This document shows, one piece after another, positions 8,572 through 17,446 of a stretch of DNA of 64,000 bases (the stretch's first letter is position 1; the number at the start of each line of letters is the position of its first letter). The notes under the pieces were generated by a model. That model did no database searches and was not told the origin of the DNA. It worked only from the letters and a program-made list of their open reading frames with translations. A program made the position numbers and the translations under genes. The stretch is taken from contig DAOUBK010000018.1 in the NCBI GenBank assembly GCA_034432635.1, positions 1 to 64,000 on the forward strand. The letters run 5' to 3'. The DNA comes from Roseiflexus sp034432635 (GTDB lineage Bacteria > Chloroflexota > Chloroflexia > Chloroflexales > Roseiflexaceae).

Positions 8572-8905
8572 GGAGTGCTGGCTGCGCCTGCTCCGGTCGG
8601 AGGCGGGAGTCGCGGGCTTCACCCATACGCCAGGGATGGAGCGCTGTACTACAGACGCGCGTCCGAGATCGCGTACAGGCGTAGCGCTGGCTCATCCATA
8701 CGCCGGGGGTCGCTGGCCGCGTCTGGATGAACCGAGGGCGCGAAGGCGCTGGCTATGCCTGCGCGAATCAAAAGTATGGAATACTGCCGTCGTCCACCCA
8801 CACCAGGGGTGGAACACCGGCTGCGCCTGCTCGAACCGAAGGAAGGGGGCGCCGGCTTCACCCACCTGTACGCCAGGGTGGGCGCTGCCGTCACCCACCC
8901 ACACC
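8572..8905. repeat. Tandem degenerate 80-90 bp repeats
   Basis: About four diverged head-to-tail units share GGCTGCGCCTGCTC, a gaaccgaagg-like block, and cacccaccca/catacgccaggg. Their length varies and no frame is kept, so I read them as non-coding. They end at the stop codon of the metalloprotease at 8908. Confidence 0.6.
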
Positions 8906-8907
8906 CC

Positions 8908-10566
8908 TCAGCGTTCAACTCGCTGGCTGCACCAGCGTGCCAGAGTTGTGTGCCATTCTTCCTGGAGCGTGGCTATCGATGGTACGCCGATGAGAGTTGC
9001 CAGATCGCTCTGGCGGTATGTGCTGGCATGGAACGCAGCGGCAATTGCACGCAGGTCGGCGGGACGTTCCTGAGCCAGGAACGTGACAAATCCCCAGGCA
9101 TCATCATAGGCAAAGACGCCGTACCGGTCGTACCCCTCGCGCTGGCTCAGCAGGCGGTTCAGGTCAGGAGGAACCGGACGGTTGCACAGGCGGTCGAGAG
9201 CAGCGCGTGATCCGGCGCTATCGAGACCGGCGAGATATTCGGCGATCCCTTCGTCGATCCACCCTTTCGGCTCAGTGTGATATCCGGCATCGTGCCACGC
9301 GCCGGGAAAGAGGTAGCGCCCGCTGAGGTAGTGCCCGAACTCGTGCGCAATGGTTTCATCGGTGGTGTTGATGCTTTCGGTAGCATCCCGGAGATAGGTG
9401 TAGAGCGCACCATCGTTCTCGACGTACACTCCATCGACATCCGCGCCGAATCCAACGAATGCCAGCATGTACTCACGGAACACACTGCGGCTGGCAAAGA
9501 GTTTGATCGTCAGCATTTCGGTCGAGTCGTCGGGCACAGGGTCGGTCACGCCAGTGAGTTCAAAAAACACAGTGCGCAGATATTCCAGGCGTGCTGCAAT
9601 TGCGTCCAGATCTAACCCAGGTGAACCGGCGCAGACCCGCAAAGCGTGGCGTTCGAGACACACCGGGAGATGGGTCGACTCGAAGCCGGTGCGCAGGGCA
9701 ACGAAACGTTCGCCACCAAAGCGATCAAGAGCACGGGCAAGCGCAGCGCGGGCAGCGAACGGTCCGGGGGAGGTTTCAGGCATGCCGGAGATGAAGCGTC
9801 CTGCGTGAATGGCGGGAGGTGCAGACGCAATCGTATCGACCGACGCCAGGCGCGCCGCCTCGTCCCAGGCTTCCTCCAGCGCCGCAGTGATGCGCGCGCG
9901 CGCCGCAGCATCGATCTGATCGTCGCGCAGGCGTTGGATGGCGTCGGCGGCGCGCGCGCGCACGCCTGCCTCGTCTGATCGCAACCCGGCAAGCAGAAAT
10001 GCCAGATCATCGTCGGCAATCGGTCCTGTACGGATGGCAATCAGGCGCGCGACAGCATACGCTGCGCGGGTGCGCAGATTGGCGCCACTGCCAGGGGTCA
10101 ATGCGATGGCGGTAAAAGCAGGCCGGGCATGATGCGCGGGAAAGAAGAACGTATCGAGAATCCAGATCGCATCAGCGCGCACATCGTCGCTTGGATCGTG
10201 CTGCACCAGGGTCAGCAGACGGTCGTACAGCGCAAGCGCACTGCGCTGAACAACGCGGCGCGCCTGCGGATCTTCCGTCCAGCGTCCGATGACTCGCAGC
10301 GCATTACGGCGGGTCAGACTGTGGAACTTAGGTGCAGTCAGTCGGAGCAGGTGTTGCAGCATGTCGGCATCGGCAACCGGCGTCAGCGCGCGTGCGATCT
10401 CTTCGGTGCATTCGTACCCCGCCGCATACAGCATGGCGATCAGAGAATACGGTCCCTGGTGATGGACGCGTGGGCAGGCAGGTGTTGGCAGCAGTCGTGA
10501 CGGTTGTGGAGCGACAGTGGTGAGTGCGAAGACGAAAAGCAGCAGGACTGGCGTCGTGCGAACCAT
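8908..10566 (-). CDS. Secreted HEAT-repeat zinc metalloprotease
   Basis: A 552-residue protein with a signal peptide (residues 1-20, VLLLFVFALTTVAP). Several HEAT/Armadillo-type helical repeats follow (about 70-240; for example DPSDDVRADAIWILDTF and RSDEAGVRARAADAIQRL). The C-terminal part carries a gluzincin site AHEFGHYLSGRY with a downstream Glu in WIDEGIAEYLAG, as in peptidase MA-like families. Activity is expected outside the cytoplasm. Function beyond putative proteolysis is unknown. A small membrane protein gene ends 2 bases upstream, so the two may be co-transcribed. The last codons run directly into the 8.2-8.9 kb repeat block. Confidence 0.75.
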   Translation of the reverse strand: MVRTTPVLLLFVFALTTVAPQPSRLLPTPACPRVHHQGPYSLIAMLYAAGYECTEEIARALTPVADADMLQHLLRLTAPKFHSLTRRNALRVIGRWTEDPQARRVVQRSALALYDRLLTLVQHDPSDDVRADAIWILDTFFFPAHHARPAFTAIALTPGSGANLRTRAAYAVARLIAIRTGPIADDDLAFLLAGLRSDEAGVRARAADAIQRLRDDQIDAAARARITAALEEAWDEAARLASVDTIASAPPAIHAGRFISGMPETSPGPFAARAALARALDRFGGERFVALRTGFESTHLPVCLERHALRVCAGSPGLDLDAIAARLEYLRTVFFELTGVTDPVPDDSTEMLTIKLFASRSVFREYMLAFVGFGADVDGVYVENDGALYTYLRDATESINTTDETIAHEFGHYLSGRYLFPGAWHDAGYHTEPKGWIDEGIAEYLAGLDSAGSRAALDRLCNRPVPPDLNRLLSQREGYDRYGVFAYDDAWGFVTFLAQERPADLRAIAAAFHASTYRQSDLATLIGVPSIATLQEEWHTTLARWCSQRVER

Positions 10567-10568
10567 AA

Positions 10569-10904
10569 CTATCTGGCATCATCACGCAGGCGTATAAGCG
10601 CCAGTCGTCGTGCTTCCTCGAAGGTCACACTGCCGCGACGCGATCGACTCAGGAACCAGACAGCGTAATACTCGTCGGTCGAGTAGATCGAGTTGGTCGA
10701 GCAGAACGAGTTGCCCGGCTGTGTACTGGGGACGCGACAGTTCGGCGTGCGCGTGGTAAATGCGCGAATGTGAAATGAACCGATATGCAGATGAACATCT
10801 GGCGCGGAGATCATATGGCGCTGGATGGCGTCCAGCCCAAGCGTGCCGATCATGATCAGGACGAGAAAAACTGTGATAATGCCGCCGATCCAGCGCATAA
10901 CCAT
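10569..10904 (-). CDS. Small single-span membrane protein, unknown function
   Basis: A 111-residue protein with one N-terminal membrane segment (about residues 5-24, GIITVFLVLIMIGTLGL) and an external domain of about 85 residues with two Cys (C55, C67 region). The family is not recognised. The ATG at 10904 has AAAGGTG upstream; an alternative ATG lies two codons later. It ends 2 bases before the ATG of the HEAT metalloprotease, suggesting translational coupling and perhaps a shared role at the cell surface. Confidence 0.55.
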   Translation of the reverse strand: MVMRWIGGIITVFLVLIMIGTLGLDAIQRHMISAPDVHLHIGSFHIRAFTTRTPNCRVPSTQPGNSFCSTNSIYSTDEYYAVWFLSRSRRGSVTFEEARRLALIRLRDDAR

Positions 10905-11081
10905 CAACACCTTTATCGCCACCGGTTTATGATTGCTCGGGAGGCGGGAAACAATGTAGTAATTGCAACACGGTCTCTGAAGCGGTACCGCCAGAAACCG
11001 AGCCGATGCATTTCCGGTCATTTCGCCGTTACATACATTGTAACGTAAGGAAGGTGAGAAACAAAGGGGTTGGCGATGTCC

Positions 11082-11111
11082 TTGACGCTCACGCGCCGAT
11101 CTTCTATCATA
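11082..11111 (+). promoter_or_regulatory. Possible promoter for rfbD
   Basis: TTGACG (11082-11087) and TATCAT (11106-11111) with an 18-base spacer, about 35 bases before the rfbD start. Confidence 0.45.
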
Positions 11112-11145
11112 CCGTGATGCTGGAAGGACGCAACGAGGAGGCGGT

Positions 11146-11982
11146 ATGCGCATCGCGGTAACCGGCGCCGGCGGACAACTCGGGAAAGCGTTGCAACACG
11201 CGCTCAGCGGTATTCACGAAGTCGTGCCGCTGAGTCATGCTGATCTAGACCTGGAACGTCCCGACTGCGTACAGCGTCTGGCGGCGACCGGAGCACAGTG
11301 TGTCATTCACCCCGCAGCATACACCAATGTCGATGGATGCGCCCGCGACCCTGATCGCGCCTATCGTGTCAATGCTCTGGGAACGCGCTATGTCGCGCTG
11401 GCGTGTCAATTGCTCGATGCACCTCTCGTGTACGTCAGCACCAATGAGGTCTTCGACGGTACAGCGACAGCGCCGTATCTGGAGTATGATCGTCCCGCAC
11501 CGATCAACCCGTATGGGTACTCGAAATGGGCCGGTGAGCAGGCAGTGCGTGAACTGTTGCAGCAGTTCTACATTGTGCGCGTTGCCTGGCTCTTCGGCGG
11601 TGAGCGCAACTTTGTCCGCACCGTACTGCGCCTGGTGCGTGAGCGGGATCGGATGGCGATGGTCGCTGACGAGATCGGCAGCCCGACCTATGCACCGGAA
11701 GTCGCCGAGGCAATTGCGCGACTGATCGAAACCTCCTGTTATGGAACGTACCATCTGGTGAACGAGGGATTTTGTTCGCGCTATGAGTTTGCGGCGGCAA
11801 CGCTGCGGTTTGCAGGGCACGATGATGTTGCGCTGCAACCGATTACGCTGGCGGAATATCCGCGCGCTAGCAAAGTGCCACCCTACACGCCACTGCGCAA
11901 CTTCGCCGCCGCCGATCTGGGCATCCGATTGCGACCGTGGAACGAGGCGCTGGCGGAGTATGTCGAGAGGGTTGAACGTTGA
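11146..11982 (+). CDS. rfbD: dTDP-4-dehydrorhamnose reductase
   Basis: A 278-residue NAD(P)H-dependent reductase for the last step of dTDP-L-rhamnose synthesis, used for surface polysaccharide. It has the Rossmann motif TGAGGQLG at residues 6-13. The catalytic tyrosine motif is NPYGYSKWAGE (YxxxK, about residue 125), and NVDGCARDPDRAYRVNA is typical of the family. GAGGAGGCGG precedes the ATG. The last three codons and the TGA stop lie inside a GTTGAAC repeat array, so the natural C-terminus may have been altered. The rfbA, B and C genes are not in the window. Two glycosyltransferases follow. Confidence 0.92.
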   Translation: MRIAVTGAGGQLGKALQHALSGIHEVVPLSHADLDLERPDCVQRLAATGAQCVIHPAAYTNVDGCARDPDRAYRVNALGTRYVALACQLLDAPLVYVSTNEVFDGTATAPYLEYDRPAPINPYGYSKWAGEQAVRELLQQFYIVRVAWLFGGERNFVRTVLRLVRERDRMAMVADEIGSPTYAPEVAEAIARLIETSCYGTYHLVNEGFCSRYEFAAATLRFAGHDDVALQPITLAEYPRASKVPPYTPLRNFAAADLGIRLRPWNEALAEYVERVER

Positions 11983-12093
11983 ACGTTGAACGTTGAACGT
12001 TATAACGATGTTGAATGTTGGAACGTTGAGCGTTGGAACGTTGAGCGTTGGGATGTTGAATATTTGGATGTTGAGCGTTGGAACGTTGAACGT
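11971..12093. repeat. GTTGAAC/GTTGGAAC tandem array, copy 2
   Basis: Units GTTGAAC, GTTGGAAC and GTTGAGC repeat from the end of rfbD into the intergenic region before the next glycosyltransferase. The rfbD stop codon is formed by a repeat unit. Confidence 0.88.
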
Positions 12094-12162
12094 CAGGCAC
12101 GAGATGGGATCGAACGAGCGAAGACGGGTCGATAGGGTTGTTCCCGGTTCTTTATTCACAGC

Positions 12163-13101
12163 ATGATCGATATCATCATTCCCAACTACAACGGCGCTCC
12201 ACTATTGCCGACATGTCTCGACTCGCTGCGGGCGCAGACGCGGCGCGATTTCTGCGTGGTTGTCGTTGACGACGGCAGCACGGACGACTCGGTGGCGCTG
12301 GTACGGCGGCGTTACCCCGAAGTGCAGGTGATTGCTCTGCCGCGTAACCGCGGGCTGGCAGCGGCGGTCAACGTGGGCATCGAGGCAACCGGTGGTGAGT
12401 ATGTGGTGCTGCTGAACAATGACACTGAAGCGCATCCGCGCTGGCTGGAACACCTGATCGGCGCACTGGAAAGATACCCTGCATATGCGTTCGCCGCCAG
12501 TAAGTTGATGCTCTTCGACCGGCGTGATCATTTTCATTCGGCAGGCGATTACTACCGTCTAGATGGTGTTCCCGGCAGTCGGGGCGTCTGGCAGCGTGAT
12601 ATGGGTCAGTTCGATGTAATGGAAGAAGTGTTCGGACCTTGTGCAGGTGCTGCGGCATACGGTCGCGCAGCGCTCGAAGAACTGGCCGAGCAGGGTCGGG
12701 TATTCGATGAAGACCTGGTGATGTACTGTGAAGATGTCGATCTGAATGTGCGCGCCAGATTACATGGCATGCGCACTGTCTATGTGCCGCGCGCGGTGGT
12801 GTACCATCGATTGAGCGCGACGGGCGGTGGTGCGCTGGCGAGTTACTATTGCGGGCGCAATTTTATGCTTGTGTGGGTGAAGAACATGCCGGCGCCGCAG
12901 GCACGCCGTTACTGGCCCCTCATGCTCTGGTCGCAGATTGGTTTTGCACTGCATTCGATCTGGCATATTCGCGAACCTGCTGCACGCGCCCGTTTGCGCG
13001 GTCAGATCGACGGATTGCGGGCATTGCCGCAGTTTTTGCGTAAACGGCGTCGCAACCGGGAACATTATGCCGATCGCCTTGTCGTTGAAACACGTTATTA
13101 A
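12163..13101 (+). CDS. Family 2 glycosyltransferase (rhamnosyltransferase-like)
   Basis: A 312-residue GT-A enzyme. It opens IDIIIPNYNG, has VVVVDDGSTDDS (about residue 35) for nucleotide binding, the DxD-type stretch LLNNDTEAHPRWLE (about residue 85), and FDEDLVMYCEDVDL near residue 185. This is the WecB/RfbF-type layout used for rhamnosyl and related transfers to surface glycans. The C-terminus has a short hydrophobic stretch, so it may sit on the inner face of the membrane. The neighbouring rfbD suggests a dTDP-rhamnose donor, but this is only context. A second glycosyltransferase starts 10 bases later. Confidence 0.85.
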   Translation: MIDIIIPNYNGAPLLPTCLDSLRAQTRRDFCVVVVDDGSTDDSVALVRRRYPEVQVIALPRNRGLAAAVNVGIEATGGEYVVLLNNDTEAHPRWLEHLIGALERYPAYAFAASKLMLFDRRDHFHSAGDYYRLDGVPGSRGVWQRDMGQFDVMEEVFGPCAGAAAYGRAALEELAEQGRVFDEDLVMYCEDVDLNVRARLHGMRTVYVPRAVVYHRLSATGGGALASYYCGRNFMLVWVKNMPAPQARRYWPLMLWSQIGFALHSIWHIREPAARARLRGQIDGLRALPQFLRKRRRNREHYADRLVVETRY

Positions 13102-13111
13102 AGGAGTAACG

Positions 13112-13942
13112 GTGACCAATCTCGAGCCTTCTCCCCACCTGTCAGTTGTCATACCGGCGTACAATGAAGAGCGCCGCTTACCGACGACGTTGAAGCGCGT
13201 TCTCGATTATCTGGCACAGCAACCCTACACGTCTGAAGTGGTCGTTGCGGATGATGGCAGTTCCGATGGGACCGCCACATATGTTGATCGTCTGCTCGAC
13301 GCGCATCGTAATCTCTTCCTGTTGAGACTGGATCATAGAGGTAAGGGGTATACGGTGCGTGCCGGGGCGCTGATGGCGCGAGGCGAGTACATCTTGCTCT
13401 GTGATGCCGACCTGGCGACGCCAATTGAGGAGTGGGATCGTCTGCGGCGGTATCTGGAGAGCGGCTACGACCTGGCAATCGGATCGCGTGAGGGCATTGG
13501 AGCACGACGGATCGGCGAGCCATGGTATCGCCATGTGATGGGGCGAGTCTTCAATACTATTGTACGCATGGTGGCGGTGGGAGGCATTCAAGACACCCAG
13601 TGTGGGTTCAAAGCGCTGCGACGCGCTGTAGCATATGACCTCTTCCGAAGAGTGCGTATTTATGGGGATAATGCGCCACGTGTCAAGGGTGCCGCAGTAA
13701 CTGCCTATGATGTCGAACTGCTCTATCTGGCGGTTCGGCGTGGCTACCGTATCGCCGAGGTTCCGGTGGTGTGGCAGTATGGCGAGGAGACGAAGGTAAA
13801 CCCATTGCGCGATTCGTGGCGTAATCTGCGCGATGTGTTGAAGGTGCGCTGGTATGCGTTGCGTGGCATGTATGCGGGTCTTGATACGCCGCTGACCGCG
13901 GTTGTGGAGGAATCATCGCGCAAAACCGTCGATACACGGTGA
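13112..13942 (+). CDS. Family 2 glycosyltransferase, dolichyl/polyprenyl-phosphate glucosyltransferase-like
   Basis: A 276-residue enzyme similar to ALG5/DPM-type transferases that move a sugar to a polyprenyl phosphate carrier. Features are LSVVIPAYNEERRLP, VVVADDGSSDGT (about residue 45), the metal-binding ILLCDADLATP (about residue 93) and DTQCGFKALRR (about residue 165). The start is a GTG with AGGAG six bases upstream, 10 bases after the previous gene, so the two are probably translated from one message. No C-terminal membrane segments are seen. A repeat array begins directly after the stop codon. Confidence 0.85.
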   Translation: MTNLEPSPHLSVVIPAYNEERRLPTTLKRVLDYLAQQPYTSEVVVADDGSSDGTATYVDRLLDAHRNLFLLRLDHRGKGYTVRAGALMARGEYILLCDADLATPIEEWDRLRRYLESGYDLAIGSREGIGARRIGEPWYRHVMGRVFNTIVRMVAVGGIQDTQCGFKALRRAVAYDLFRRVRIYGDNAPRVKGAAVTAYDVELLYLAVRRGYRIAEVPVVWQYGEETKVNPLRDSWRNLRDVLKVRWYALRGMYAGLDTPLTAVVEESSRKTVDTR

Positions 13943-13943
13943 T

Positions 13944-14033
13944 TTGAGCGTTGAGCGTTGAACGTTGAACGTTGGGGTGTTGAATGTTACGGCGTTGAAC
14001 GTTGAGCGTTGAACGTTGAGCGTCGAGCGTGAT
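13944..14033. repeat. GTTGAAC/GTTGAGC tandem array, copy 3
   Basis: 7-base units, mainly GTTGAGC and GTTGAAC, begin immediately after the glycosyltransferase stop codon. Confidence 0.85.
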
Positions 14034-14097
14034 CATGCCGCACAGAGTGCAACCAGAGGCTGCGGGCTGCAGGTCTTTTACCCGTCGCGGAGGGATT

Positions 14098-14655
14098 ATG
14101 AGCAGCGCAACGATGACGATCACCGCAGAAGAGTTGGAACGGATGGCGTTGGGTGAACAGCGGGTCGAACTGGTGCGCGGCGAGGTGATCACGATGGCGC
14201 CAGCAGGGGCGGAACACGGCGAAATTGCGGGGTTTGCCTTCGGTGTGCTGTTTCAATTCGTGCGTGCGCGCGGTCTCGGTTCGCTGTACGCCGCAGAAAC
14301 CGGATTTCTGCTAGCGCGCAACCCGGATACAGTGCGTGCGCCGGATGTAGCGTTCGTCAGGGCGGAACGGGCAGCACCGCAGCGCGGACGCAGCGGGTTT
14401 TTCGAGGGTGCGCCCGACCTGGCAGTCGAAGTGGTGTCGCCGCACGATACAGCGGAAGAGGTGGAGGCGAAGGTGCTCGATTACCTGGAAGCCGGGACGC
14501 GCATGGTCTGGATCGTGCGTCCGCGCACGCGCACGGTGACGGTCTACCGCTCACTGCGCGAGGTGCAGGTGCTGCGCCCCGGCGATACACTGGAGGGCGG
14601 GGATGCGCTGCCGGGGTTCGCCGTCCCGGTCGAGACGATTTTTGGGGCAGGTTAG
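14098..14655 (+). CDS. Uma2-family putative endonuclease
   Basis: A 185-residue PD-(D/E)XK-fold protein. TITAEELERMALGEQRVELVRGEV at the N-terminus and RAPDVAFV near residue 80 are typical. The active-site region is PDLAVEVVSP followed by EEVEAKVLDYLEAG (about residues 105-135). The ATG at 14098 has GGAGGG upstream; in-frame reading further upstream crosses repeat sequence. The biological role of this very abundant family is unsettled. The gene sits among repeats, and its TAG overlaps by three bases the TAA of the convergent gene at 14652. Confidence 0.85.
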   Translation: MSSATMTITAEELERMALGEQRVELVRGEVITMAPAGAEHGEIAGFAFGVLFQFVRARGLGSLYAAETGFLLARNPDTVRAPDVAFVRAERAAPQRGRSGFFEGAPDLAVEVVSPHDTAEEVEAKVLDYLEAGTRMVWIVRPRTRTVTVYRSLREVQVLRPGDTLEGGDALPGFAVPVETIFGAG

Positions 14656-17354
14656 CGCCAGCGGTATGGGATGCCGGGCAGGCGCAGGTACTCTTCTCCC
14701 ACGTTTGCCGGCAAAACGGTCGTTTCACTGTCCGGCTGCTCAAGTCGCGCATAGCGTGTGTACTGAACACGGGTTGCGCCACGCAACATTGCGTCGCTGA
14801 TCGGTGGCCCCAGGACGCTCATTCCCCCGTTTGCCTCCCACGCTTCCAGGAATACGCCCCGCAGTGTGCACTCCGTCTCTGGAAAGAATCGCGCCGGTCC
14901 GGGTTCCGGAGGCGCAGGTCGTGAACCACTTTCACCGATCAGCAGCAGTTCACCGAGTGGCAGTCGTGTGACGCTGGTTCCGTCGAAACGGAAACAGACG
15001 CGCGCAAAGCACTGCAACACACCGTCGGTGAAGGGAACCGCCGGCATTAGTGGATCACCGGCACCCTCGTATCCCCCGGCATTCAGCCAGGCAGCGAAGA
15101 GCGGTGCAGGGACGAAATAGCCGCGTTCGCCGAGCAACCGTCCATCTGGCTCACCAACCTCGATTGATGCGACGGGGTACGGTGGAGTGAGTATGGCGTC
15201 ATCGGCGCGCAGTACAACATCGAGGCGGTACACGCCGGGCGGCAGCTCGAAGGGTAGGTCGATGGTGTGCATATGCTGGATCGCTGCACCGTTCCAGTCG
15301 GAGGGACGTAGCACACCGTACACCAGGGGACGTTCCCAGACAGCAATGGGGGTGCCATCGCGCGTGGCAAGACGCACCTGTACATGGCAGATCACCGCAT
15401 CGCACACGCCCGGCGTGTCACGGCTCTGGTTCAATTCCAGCGTCAGCGCAATCCGTTCGCCAGGAGCGTACCTCGTGCCGCCGGGACGTGTGAGGAAGAC
15501 GGCTGTAATCCGTATATCGGCGCCGGTTTCGAGCCGGACATCGCTCCGGGGACCTAGATCGACCGGTCGATAGAGATCGAATGTGCCACGCGAGCCTTCC
15601 TGGGCATAGCGATGCATGATCAGCGTGATCATGTCCGGCGTCAGCCAGTTACCCAGATAGTCGAGCACAACCAGCGGCACACGTCCATTTGCCATATCGC
15701 GCAGCAGCGGACGCTGATCCAGCAGTCCGGCATCGTACAACTGGCGATGCTCGAATGCCTGGAGGCGTGACAGTGCGCCTGCCTGCGCTGCAATGCCGGG
15801 AATGTCGGTGACGATCGGTTGACCAGCCGCACGAACATCCGCCACAAGAGCGGCGTTTACCCGTCGCAGCGTTGTGAGGATCTCTTCCTCGCGCTGCAGA
15901 TCGCGCCAGACGCCGTACCTGCCGAAGGCGAACCGTGGCGGGTTATCCCCTTCGATAAGACCGTATGGTTTGACATAATTTTCGCTCCAGAGCGGATAGT
16001 AGCGGATGAGTGCAGCGGCGAGGAGAAGCAGGAGCAGCAGCGGGAACCAGGCTGCCAGTCCGGGTTGAAGAGCGCGATCCGGCAGCAGAGACGCGGCAGC
16101 CGGATGCGTATTGAGTGTTTTGAACCAGGAGATCATCATCGAAATCCGGGAAGCCAGCGCAGGAGATGGTGCTTCCACCGGCTGCTCGTGGGACTCTGAA
16201 CGTTGTACAGTGGGGGCTTGAGGGCTGGCGAGCGGACGAGCCGGGTCGAACAGATGCACAGCGACAGTTGCGATGAGCCAGATGGCGCCGGCGTAGAATT
16301 CGAGAAAGTAGTTGGTGTATGCTCCGACTTTACCGACACCAAATGCCTCATACGCGCCGAAGCAGGTATAGACGATCGCGAGCAGAGGATGGAACGTTGC
16401 CGCAGGCAGAGGGAAAGCATCAGACCGGTGCGGTTTCCGGCGCGCGCTGCGCATAAGTATCAACGTGGCAGCGAATGCCGCACCAAGCCAGAGCGGACCC
16501 AGGATCGCAGCCTGATCCTGCCAGAACCCCTCTGCGAGCGCCGGTGACCAGGGATTGGCATTGGCTGAGACGACGTGCAGCCAGAACCAGCCGCCAGAAG
16601 CGACCTGGAGCGCGCCGGCGGCAGCGCCGCCGATAACAACCATGCCCGCCGCTACCTCCAAGGCGCGACGGCGGTGACGAAACCAGAGCCAGACAAGCGC
16701 TGCCGCCGGCGCGGCGATCAATGATGGTTTCACCAGCAGGCTCAGTGCCAGCGGAATGGCTGCCCGGCGTGACAAACGGCGCGTCAGCAGTAGTCCCCAC
16801 AGTCCCAGGCAGACACCCAGCAGATCGACGCGCATCAGTGCGCTCCATTCACGCACGATCGGCAATGCCAGAAACGCGAGGGCAACCACGAGCGCCACGC
16901 CTGATTGCGCCGGTGGGGTACGACGTATCGACGGGTCGGGTGGTAACGTGAGCCGCCAGATCAGCAGGGGGCAGATAAGTGTTGCGCAGAATGTCACGAG
17001 GCGTCCTGCCAGAAGAGTTGTCGCACCTCCCGGCAGAGTCCAGTCGAGCAGTGGAGCAACCAGTACAGTGACGATCAGATAGACCGGCGGATAATTGACG
17101 ACCAGGTAGGGCGGTTGAGCAGGGTCGCCATACAGACGGAGCAGCGATGCGCCACTCCGCAGATCATTCACCTGCGCCAGTAATGGTCCTTCACCATAAT
17201 CGAGAGGGTAGGGAAATGTCAGCACATGCCAGGCGCGGATCGCAAAAAAGATCAGATGCGCACCGACCAGCGCCGTCAGTGCGCCGACTGCCAGCGTCTG
17301 TGCAAGGCGCGTCAACGATAGAGGAACCGATCGACTGGCAGGATCATGTGACAC
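14652..17354 (-). CDS. Large polytopic membrane protein, glycosyltransferase-like, with C-terminal GG-W repeats
   Basis: A 900-residue protein. The first 480 residues hold about ten membrane helices with DYGEGPLLAQVNDL near residue 50, resembling GT39/GT87-type lipid-linked-sugar transferases (an early acidic motif after TM1). Residues 490-610 form a soluble domain with NVDIPGIAAQ-like features. The C-terminal 300 residues are beta-rich and end with two copies of a pattern FxxxWxxxGGxxxxGxP (FAAWLNAGGYEGAGDP and LEAWEANGGMSVLGPP), each followed by an aromatic-rich QCFAR/QYTR stretch. This repeat is common in exported Chloroflexi proteins. A minus-strand TATAAT lies only 9 bases before the ATG, so the message may be nearly leaderless. 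Confidence 0.68.
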   Translation of the reverse strand: MSHDPASRSVPLSLTRLAQTLAVGALTALVGAHLIFFAIRAWHVLTFPYPLDYGEGPLLAQVNDLRSGASLLRLYGDPAQPPYLVVNYPPVYLIVTVLVAPLLDWTLPGGATTLLAGRLVTFCATLICPLLIWRLTLPPDPSIRRTPPAQSGVALVVALAFLALPIVREWSALMRVDLLGVCLGLWGLLLTRRLSRRAAIPLALSLLVKPSLIAAPAAALVWLWFRHRRRALEVAAGMVVIGGAAAGALQVASGGWFWLHVVSANANPWSPALAEGFWQDQAAILGPLWLGAAFAATLILMRSARRKPHRSDAFPLPAATFHPLLAIVYTCFGAYEAFGVGKVGAYTNYFLEFYAGAIWLIATVAVHLFDPARPLASPQAPTVQRSESHEQPVEAPSPALASRISMMISWFKTLNTHPAAASLLPDRALQPGLAAWFPLLLLLLLAAALIRYYPLWSENYVKPYGLIEGDNPPRFAFGRYGVWRDLQREEEILTTLRRVNAALVADVRAAGQPIVTDIPGIAAQAGALSRLQAFEHRQLYDAGLLDQRPLLRDMANGRVPLVVLDYLGNWLTPDMITLIMHRYAQEGSRGTFDLYRPVDLGPRSDVRLETGADIRITAVFLTRPGGTRYAPGERIALTLELNQSRDTPGVCDAVICHVQVRLATRDGTPIAVWERPLVYGVLRPSDWNGAAIQHMHTIDLPFELPPGVYRLDVVLRADDAILTPPYPVASIEVGEPDGRLLGERGYFVPAPLFAAWLNAGGYEGAGDPLMPAVPFTDGVLQCFARVCFRFDGTSVTRLPLGELLLIGESGSRPAPPEPGPARFFPETECTLRGVFLEAWEANGGMSVLGPPISDAMLRGATRVQYTRYARLEQPDSETTVLPANVGEEYLRLPGIPYRWR

Positions 17355-17446
17355 GGCGCTTGATTATAGCACGGGTCGGATTGGGCTTGACAACACGTAA
17401 ACCCGTGGTACCGTAAGATGCATGGTTGAAACAGAGGAGTTATGCC

